Part shown: positions 12,801 through 21,800 of the stretch, piece by piece
How the letters are laid out: every line of letters starts with the position of its first letter
Numbering within the stretch: position 1 is the stretch's first letter
Program-made: the position numbers and the translations under genes
The notes under the pieces: model-generated
Database searches by the model: none
Told to the model about the DNA's origin: nothing
What the model saw: the letters and a program-made list of their open reading frames with translations, nothing else
Assembly (NCBI RefSeq): GCF_029931775.1
Contig: NC_079316.1
Coordinates: forward strand, 71,644,064 to 71,708,063
Direction: 5' to 3'
Length of the DNA stretch: 64,000 nt
Source: Euleptes europaea
Lineage: Eukaryota > Chordata > Lepidosauria > Squamata > Sphaerodactylidae

Positions 12801-15800
12801 TACGCTTGTAATGAATTACAGGAAGCAACAAGGGCTTGAGACAGAATGCAGAGCAGTATTTTGCGAGATAAAAGTAAAATATGTTAATATCAATCCTACC
12901 AAGGCTGCTGCTGGTTAATTGAAATGCCAATGTGATATTCGAAAAGCAATACTAATCCTTTTAGTCTTGTGTTTACAAAGGGAGAATGAACAGCAGCTTA
13001 ATACCGCTGGACAACAGAACAAGCACTATCCGTAGCGGTGTTTTCTTTCTCCATAACAAAATATGGAGAGGCATTAAATTCTGTAAGACCATGAAATCCA
13101 CCTTCAGAAAAAGTCTGGTGCTACCTATTTAATTAAGGAGCCCACTGATATATTTTCCGAAGCACCTTAGCCAATGTCAGCACCAAAGACAGAGAAAACT
13201 GGAATAACAAATGCAACTATTTTTAGACTGGTACTACAGTTTGAACATGAAACCTCAGATAAGTCTTTCTAAATGGAAACTTAACTCTCTTGCTCTTAAA
13301 GTTAATGTACAAGTAAAAGTAAAGAATGAATTCCATTTGGTATAAAAAGACTGCTTCTAATTTGTTAAGCATTAACTAATTTTGTATACTATGAAAGGTG
13401 TTTTGTATAAACGTTATCACTGGACACTGCTGCCCACAGCTCATAGATGGGGGGCTGTACAGTACATTTGTTATGTCTATTTAGTGCATTTATTTAGGAG
13501 CATTTTTATTTCTGCCCTTCCTCCAAGGTGCCTGTGTCTCTCCCCTCCTCCAGTTTATGTATGGCATGTGGAATTAATTTTCAATATTGGTTCATTTCAC
13601 ATTAGAGATCTGAACATACAGAATGATCATAGAAAGCTGCCAGGGTTAGATTAAGCCATTTTGAAGCCCTGAAATATGTCAAGTTACAAGGTCCATAATA
13701 TTGCCCCCCCTACCGTATATACTCGCGTATAAGCCGAGTTTTTCAGCCCAAAAAAAGGGCTGAAAAAAGCCAACTCGGCTTATACGCGGGTCAATACGGT
13801 AGGGTAGGGGAGGGGGGAGGGGGGAGGAGGGAGGAGGGAGGGGGGAGGGGGGAGGAGGGAAACTTACCACTGTCGCCATCCTTCTCCACCGTCCCGCTCG
13901 CCTTTCCGCGGCCTGGGAGCGGCCAGCAGGGCCTGCCTGGGAGCAGGCAGGCCTCGCATCCGCCCCCGCCGCTGTCCCGCTCACCTTCCTGCGGCCTAGG
14001 AGCGGCCAGCGGGGCCTGCCTGGGAGCAGGCAGGCCTCGCCGCCGCCCCCGCCGCCCCCCCCGCCGCCGTCCCACTCACCTTCCTGCGGCCTGGGAGCGG
14101 CCAGCGGGGCCTGCCTGGGAGCAGGCAGGCCTCGCCGCCGCCCCCGCCGCCCCCCCCGCCGCCGGCCCGCTCGCCTGGGAGCGGCCTGGGAGCGGCCAGC
14201 GGGCCCCCCCCGCCGCCCCGCTCTGCCGCCGCCGCTGCCCCCCCCCGCCGCCGGCCCGCTCGCCTGGGAGCGGCCTGGGAGTGGCCAGCGGGGCCTGCCT
14301 GGGAGCAGGCAGGCCTCCCCGCCGCCCCGCTCTGCCGCCGCCCCCGCCGCCGCCCCCCCCCACGCCGCCGTCTTGCTCACCTTCCTGCGGCCTGGGAGCG
14401 ACCAGCGGGGCCTGCCTGGGAGCAGGCAGGCCTCGCCGCCGCCCCCCCCCCCCGCCGGCCCGCTCGCCTGGGAGCGGCCTGGGAGCGGCCAGCGGGGCCT
14501 GCCTGGGAGCAGGCAGGCCTCGCCACCGCCCCCCCCCGCCGCCGTCTTGCTCACCTTCCTGCGGCCTGGGAGCGGCCAGCGGGGCCTGCCTGGGAGCAGG
14601 CAGGCCTCGCTGCCGCCCCCCCCGCCCCCCCCCCCCGCAGCCGGCCCGCTCGCCTGGGAGCGGCCTGGGAGCGGCCAGCGGGGCCTGCCTGGGAGCAGGC
14701 AGGCCTCGCCGCCGCCCTTGCCGCCCCCGCCCCCGCCGGCCCGCTCGCCTGGGAGCGGCCAGCGGGGCCTGCCTGGGAGGCTGCCGGGCCTGTGCCGCTT
14801 TCTGCCGCCTGGAGCGGCCTGGGGGCGGCCTCCTGCGGCTACCGCCAGGAGCCGGTCAGGTAAGTCTGCGGGGGGGGGGAGGAGTTATAAGCCGACCCTC
14901 GGCTTATACGCGGATGCCTAATTTTCCCCCATTTTTGGGGAGAAATTAGGCACCTCGGCCTATACGCGGGTCGGCTTATACACGGGTATATACGGTAATT
15001 TTCTTCTAAACTTTTTTGTATTTAGATGCCACTCACAATCTGAGTCTCTAAACTGCAGCTTGCTTAGCTTGTGCATAAATCCAGCTCAGGAAGTTGCCTT
15101 TCTACTGTTGATCTAATCTGACTGACACTGGCTTTCCAAAGTCTTCGGCAAAGACAGATCTTTCCTGATCCCATGAGTAATCATCTGAGAGATGGTGCTC
15201 TCATGATTGGTGACTGAAGAAACTGGGAATAAAAATAAAAACCACTGAGCGTGCACTTCCCTGGATCTGAACCACAACATATCACAGGAGAGATTTCATC
15301 TCCTGTACTTCTCTCAACCTATGGAGCTACTTACAAACTATATCCTGAAGTATGCACCAGTAACAGCAATGGAGCCATGACCCCAAGTATTCCCTTTGCA
15401 GATTATCTACTATTCAGACAAGTTTCTCCAGCAGCTTCTTCAAACAAGCAAGCAATATACATTACACCTGTAAAAAGCCAAATATGGTAGAAAGTTTAAA
15501 AATAATAATTCAAAAATGTGCGCCCACTTACGGGAACAAATGTATCCTGCTAGTTTTTCAGCATTTCCACAGTTTTCTCCTTGTGGCACAAGGCCTATTT
15601 CACCCACTGAAAGAAAATGAGAAAAAGAACAACTTTAGGGGGGTGACAAAAGTTCTATTGAGAGGCTTATTGCACCCAGTCTGGGAAACGTCTCTCAAAC
15701 CCTTTAAAAACGTTACATTCTTTCCCCCACGCACCACAGCTTGGAAATGCTTTGGAAGCGCCAGACATCTTTTTCCCCCGAAAACACCTATACCACGATA

Positions 15801-18800
15801 TATTTCCTTATGTTGTTTCAAAACCGGCAAGCCAAGGGGTGCGTTCAATTACAAACGCTATTCTGTTCTCCTCCCCTCTTTTCGCAACACCCAATGAAAA
15901 GAATTTCTCCTCCCACCACCTTCCCCTCCCCTCCCGTTTGCATCCAACAATCTTTACTGCTACTAAATCCCCCCTCCCCCCATAAGTGCTTGTGCAGAGG
16001 AGGGCGAGGGCTGGGAAAGTAGCAAAATTGCTGCGAGCGGCAGAGGGGGGAGGGGAAGCAGCACGAGGAGGAAGGGAGAGAGACTGAGGAATAGAGAGAG
16101 CACCCGCCCGCATGCGCGCACACACACAAACGTCAGGGCTCTCCAGTGCCGGCACAAAGTTTCTCCCTGCCTGTTTTTTATCTTTCTCCCGCTTGTCCCA
16201 GCGATAAAATGCAACGTCGTTGCACCAACGCCCGCAAAGACGGCAGCTCTGTGATCAGCTCTGTGCAAGGAATGGCTCATTTTGGTTTATTTGGGGGCGG
16301 GGGAATGCCTGCATTGGTTGTGATTAGGGTTTCCCTGCCATAGGGGGGAATGTATGCCCATTGCCCTATTGTCCGGATGCACTGACGATACCGCACAGGC
16401 GCACTGACATGACGAGAGGGGGGGTGGAGGGGAACCCAAGCGACGTCACGATTAGATGGTGCTCCTCCACGCCCCCTTATCTCTTGGGAGCACTGTTTCA
16501 TTGGAGGTGCGCTCAGAAGGCTAATGTTTCAGAGACGTCTCAGAGATGTTAGAACGGGCAGAAGTGCGGGGGGGGGGGGGGGAATAGCAAATCGCCTTGA
16601 ATACCTTTAGGTGTTTTCCACACATTTCCCAGACATGGTGCGATAATGCCCTGAGACAGCCTGCAGATTCAGCTTCTAAAACAATTTCCTGATACTATTT
16701 TGAATCGCCTTAAAATCTTCTTTACGGAGATATAGAAGTTACTGTTAGAATTTACTACCTGATGACTTAGTCCTTGATAAAGCATCAGAGTAAGGTATCA
16801 TTGTTAAAATACCAAACAGGATCAAAACCATACCTGGCTAAAAGACTGAGTGAAAAGAAAAAATCTGGCCTAGAACCTAAAAACCAATCAAGTAGGTGCC
16901 AGGTGAATTCCGGAAGCCTCAGCCCAGGCCTGATTCAGATGTAGGCGTGCATCCATCATTGTTACATATTTAACTAAAAAAACCCCCAGCAATTACACAA
17001 ATCCATATAAGTTTCTTACTCAAAAATAAGATGGTTATAGGCAAGGGGCAAAACTCCCTGCTACAAACTTACTCCAGTTACGGTTCTTTAGGATCCAACC
17101 CAAACTAAAAACAAGATCACAAACAAAGGAGAAGGAACACAAAAGGAAGAAGAAGAAGAGTTGGTTTTTATATGCTGACTTCCTCTACCACTTAAGGGAG
17201 ACTCAAACCAGCTTACAATCACCTTCCCTTCCCCTACCCACAACAGACACCCTGTGAGGTAGGCGGGGCTGTGAGAGCTCTAACAGAACTGTAACTTGCC
17301 CAAGGTCACCCAGACGGCTTCATGTGTAGGAGAGGGGAAACAAATCCAGTTCACCAGATTAGCCTCCCCCGCTCATGTGGACGAGTGGGGAATCAAGATC
17401 AGAATTCTCCAGATCAGAGTCCACCGCTCCACACCACTGCTCTTAACCACTACACCACGCTGGCTCTGGAAGGGGGAGGCAAAGAAAAAGCAAAGACCAG
17501 AGGTTAAATAAAGTATTGAGAGAAGAAACATATTTTCAGATGGTGTTTTTCAGGAAAGAAATGGTATGGATGTCAGGGGTAGGGTTGCCAACTGCCAGGT
17601 AGTAGCAGGAGATCTCCTGCTAATTCAACTGATCTCCAGCCGATAGAGATCAAATCACCTGGAGAAAAATGGCCTCTTTGGCAACTGACCTCTATGGCAT
17701 TGAATCCCTCCCCTCCCTAAACCCTGCCCTCTTCAGGCTCCGCCCCCAAAATCTCCCGCAGGTCGAGAAGAGGGACCTTGCAACCCTAGTCAGGGGGCCA
17801 GTGAGTTCCAAAGAAAGGGGGAAGCTGTGACACAGAAATAACTTAGGGTTGAACTCAGAGGAAAGTATCACTGGACTGCAGACCACAAGAAGTCAAAGAA
17901 AGAGAAAGAAAGGAGAGAAGATGGCAGAAGAGACTGAAAAACAAAAAACAAACCCCAGTAACTTAAAATTAATCCAATCAGGAGCCTATGAAGGCAGTTT
18001 TACAGAAGAACAAAACAAGACACAGTAACAACAAACAAGCAGCAGAACTGAAAACAGAAGACAAGAGAAAGAGGTAAAGCAGAAAGAAGAAAATTACTAT
18101 AATCAAGCCTGGAAAAAATAAGAGAATAAATCAATATTTTGTAAAATCATGTTATCTTATAGGTGTGCCATAAACATTGGGAAGGCCTGCTCGGTGTGAT
18201 GCCTGACAATCCTTCCCTTACAACAGGACAATTATTAGGTAAGTACAACCTCTGTGTGAGTGTGCCTCTACATCTGATCATTTTGATGCGCAACCTGTAC
18301 TCTGGACCAGAGGCCACAGTTAGAACAGAATATGGAGAAACACAATAGTTTCCAATTGGCAAAGGAGTCAGACAAGGATGTATTTTATCGCTCTATCTCT
18401 TCAATCTATATGCAGAAGATATAATTAGGAAAGTTGGATTGTGGAGTAGTAACAGTGAAGGTAGTCCCTTGGGCAAGCACCGGGTCATTACTGACCCATG
18501 GGGTGACGTCACATCCCGACATTTACTAAGCAGACTATGTTTATGGGGTGGTTTGCCACTGCCTTCCCAAGTCATCTACACTTTACCCCCAGTAAGCTGG
18601 GTACTCATTTTACCGACCTCGGAAGAATAGAAGGCTGAGTCAACCTTGAGCCAGCTACCTGAAACCGACTTCCGTCGGGATCGAACATCTTGAGTTCTAC
18701 TGAAGCATTAAGGAGTAAATATTAAAGAACAGAATCTGTTGTTTAAAGTAATACTAGCAAAGAAGATCTTCCTTCATGCAGCAAAATAAACATATGTATT

Positions 18801-21800
18801 TGTTGAAAACTGTAGTCCTGTGTAGTTTTTAGAAAAAAAACTTCCTATAGAATTTGCTTTAAAAATGTAGCTTACCTAACCCAGCAGTAGCTTTTCCTAC
18901 TACGTAAACTGATTTAGTATTCCATTTTTCTCCCAGAAAATTTTTCCAAGCTGTAAAACATTAAATTATGTGTAAGCATTTGATAATAAAAGTACAAATG
19001 CTGAAATGCCTATTTGAGCAGAACTCCAAAAGGCTGTTAGTTTACAGTGAAAAAGTGTGAGCACTCAGCAAAATTTTGGCAGAATATTTTCAACTACTTG
19101 TGTAAAGCAACATCCATAATGCATACTTGCAAATTATAAACCCTAACTTTCACATGCAAAACTCATTTGTTTTGTCAGTTGTTGATCCAAAAGAACCAAA
19201 ATGTTCAGAAGGAAAAAAAAACACTTGAGTATTAAATGGTCAGTAGAACCAGTTATCCTTTGAGCAAATCACAGATATCCAAAGTGTGTAATGGTCAGTT
19301 TCAAGGAGAGAGAAATATAAATAAATGCATGAATTTACAGGAGTATATCAAAGTATATAAATAGATATCCTGGTGTACAATACACAAAATCATTACCAAG
19401 CTCAACCCATCATATGAGACAAACATGCAAACTAAGCCTTCTTAGACATCATGAAAATATACTTCTCTTCATTTCCAATTATGCTTAGTTGCAGCATCCT
19501 TATTTCAGTATCAAAAATAAGTGATTAAGTGGAAATAAATTCTGCAAACCTTAATTACAATGATTTCCTATAAGATACACCATAGCACAAGGTGAACTTC
19601 ATTTGATTCTTAGCAGAACCCTTGAAGTATGAACATGCCTTTAGGGGAAAAGAGTTATTTTGCTTCTCATTATTCTACAGTAAGGTGTCACAAATATTCA
19701 TTAATGAACAATTTCAGGGTGAAAGTTGAACCTGGGTGGGGACTGCATATGCATGAATTATTCCTCTGAAAACCTCTAATGTGTACACGTTTATAAAATA
19801 GCCATAAACAGCTCTGGGGGAAAAACAAACTATGAGATACAGAAGTTTGCCATCATTTAAAAAATACTTTGTACAGACTGATCATATTATCATCACAGTT
19901 ATGTCCCACAAAGGAAGTATGTGGCACAAAGCTTCTGAAGATATCTGACACAGTGATCATCTAACTCACTAGAGTAACAAAGATATCTTTCTCCTATACA
20001 TTTATCAAATATTCAAACAGTTTTTCACCTATAACTGACGTTTAATTTTGGCAAATTCATGTTTAGAACGATATACATCAAATGAGAGAAATGGTAAAAT
20101 AATTCAATTCACTAGTTTCCAATTCTCACTTACCTTCTTCTTTACAATTATTTCCCAAGCATAACTTGAGTGCTTCTACGGCTCTTGGACTGGTAAAAAT
20201 CAGCCCACGATACTGTTCAGGACGAGAAAGCTATTTGCCAATGAAAACAAAAATGTAGATTAAGAAATGAAATACAACAAGAAAACCCAAAACAGGGGCT
20301 GTTGGTTCCTTCTTTTCTTTTTTCTTTTTTTGCTGTCAAGTGACAGCTGATTTATGGTGACTCTGTAGGGGTTTCAAGGCAAGAGACATTTGGAAGTGGT
20401 TTGCCATTGCCTGCCTCTGCGTCACGACCCTGGTATTCTTTGGAGGTCTCCCATCCAAGTACTAGTCAGGGTCAGGGAGGAGTGTGTGTGACTCCCCCAA
20501 GGTCATCCAGCAAGCTCCCATGGAGTAAAGTGGGTATTTGAGCCTGGGTTTCCCAGGTCCTAGTCTGACACCTTAACCACTATACCGCTACACTACACAG
20601 TGTTTAAATGAAGTCCCTAATGCGAACAACTGCAGTAATGTTAAGTCTAGTTACATTTGCTGTATATGGATCTGAATTTAATATCAGCCTGTCATTTGAA
20701 ATCATAAAGCTGACCTGCTACTGACATAACCTTAGACTGATAAAGCCAGAGCCAACCCAGGAAAGTCAATAACAGGTCCTTAATAGGAATCCAGGAACTT
20801 AGAATCACTTTGTCTGAGCTAACCAATAAAAGGTTGCCTCTTGTTAAGACAGTCTATTAACAATGAAGTAAAAATGATATATTGAGTTATAAAAAATGAT
20901 ATATTGGGAATATTGAGTTGTGTGAGTCATACCAAAAAAGTCCATTTGTATACAATAATAACTGACTCATTTCTACTTCATCTTTCTTTTCTGAGACGGT
21001 CTTCTAAATAAACTATCTTCACATCTCTTGGATTCCCTGTCTGCATGCCTGTCCGAGTGGCATTTCATAAGGAGGAAATCTTGTACTGTAAATTGGACAT
21101 CGTGAAGGAAGTCGTGGACTGTCAGAAAAGCAGCACAGTCACCTCCCTACTTTCCCCCCATCTAAATAGAAAGGGGGAAAAACATGTGAGCTAATTCCGC
21201 ACAAAGTCAGTGAAACATTCAATGAAGTCTCTAACAGTCTCTAACAATCCCTTTTTGAATCTTTTGGGACTTCCGGAATGGGCTCCTGTTCCGAAGTCTG
21301 AGATTAGTGGATTAATTGCCTTGTTAGTTTCTGGAAAATCCCCTGGGGAAGATCTGATCCCCCCCAGACCTATATAAAGCCAAATGGTGGTCTCTAGTCT
21401 TAGCTAGAGTTTTCTCACAAATTAATGAAAAAGGCCTTATTCCCCTAGGTTGGAAGCTCAGTATTGTCGTGTCCATACACAAAAAAAGGGGACAAAAGGG
21501 TTCCACAAAACTACAGACCGATAAGTTTATTTAATATAGCAGTCAAAAATACAGTAAACATCTCTTACTTAAATTAGAAGACTGGGTAGCTGAGAAGCAA
21601 ATTATCCATCCTTTGCAACCAGGATTCAGAAAAGAACTTGGTACTATTGACCAGTGGCAAATCCTTTATCATTTGGCTCATTCTGGTATAAATGGCCCTA
21701 CGAAGGCACTATATGTAGCATTTGTCGATCTGGCCGCTGCATTTGATTCTACTGATAGATCCCGCTTAAAGTTAGAGGATATGAACATCGATAAGTGGTT

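Noticed and set aside
13679-14554. Long open frame (291 codons, minus) rich in glycine, proline and arginine, with partner frames on the plus strand
   Set aside because: It lies wholly on the GC-rich minisatellite, where stop codons are rare by composition. The same peptide unit repeats and open frames exist on both strands.
15600-16155. Overlapping open frames of 80-137 codons on both strands
   Set aside because: They coincide with the CpG-rich block and UROS exon 6 in other frames. No protein family is recognisable.
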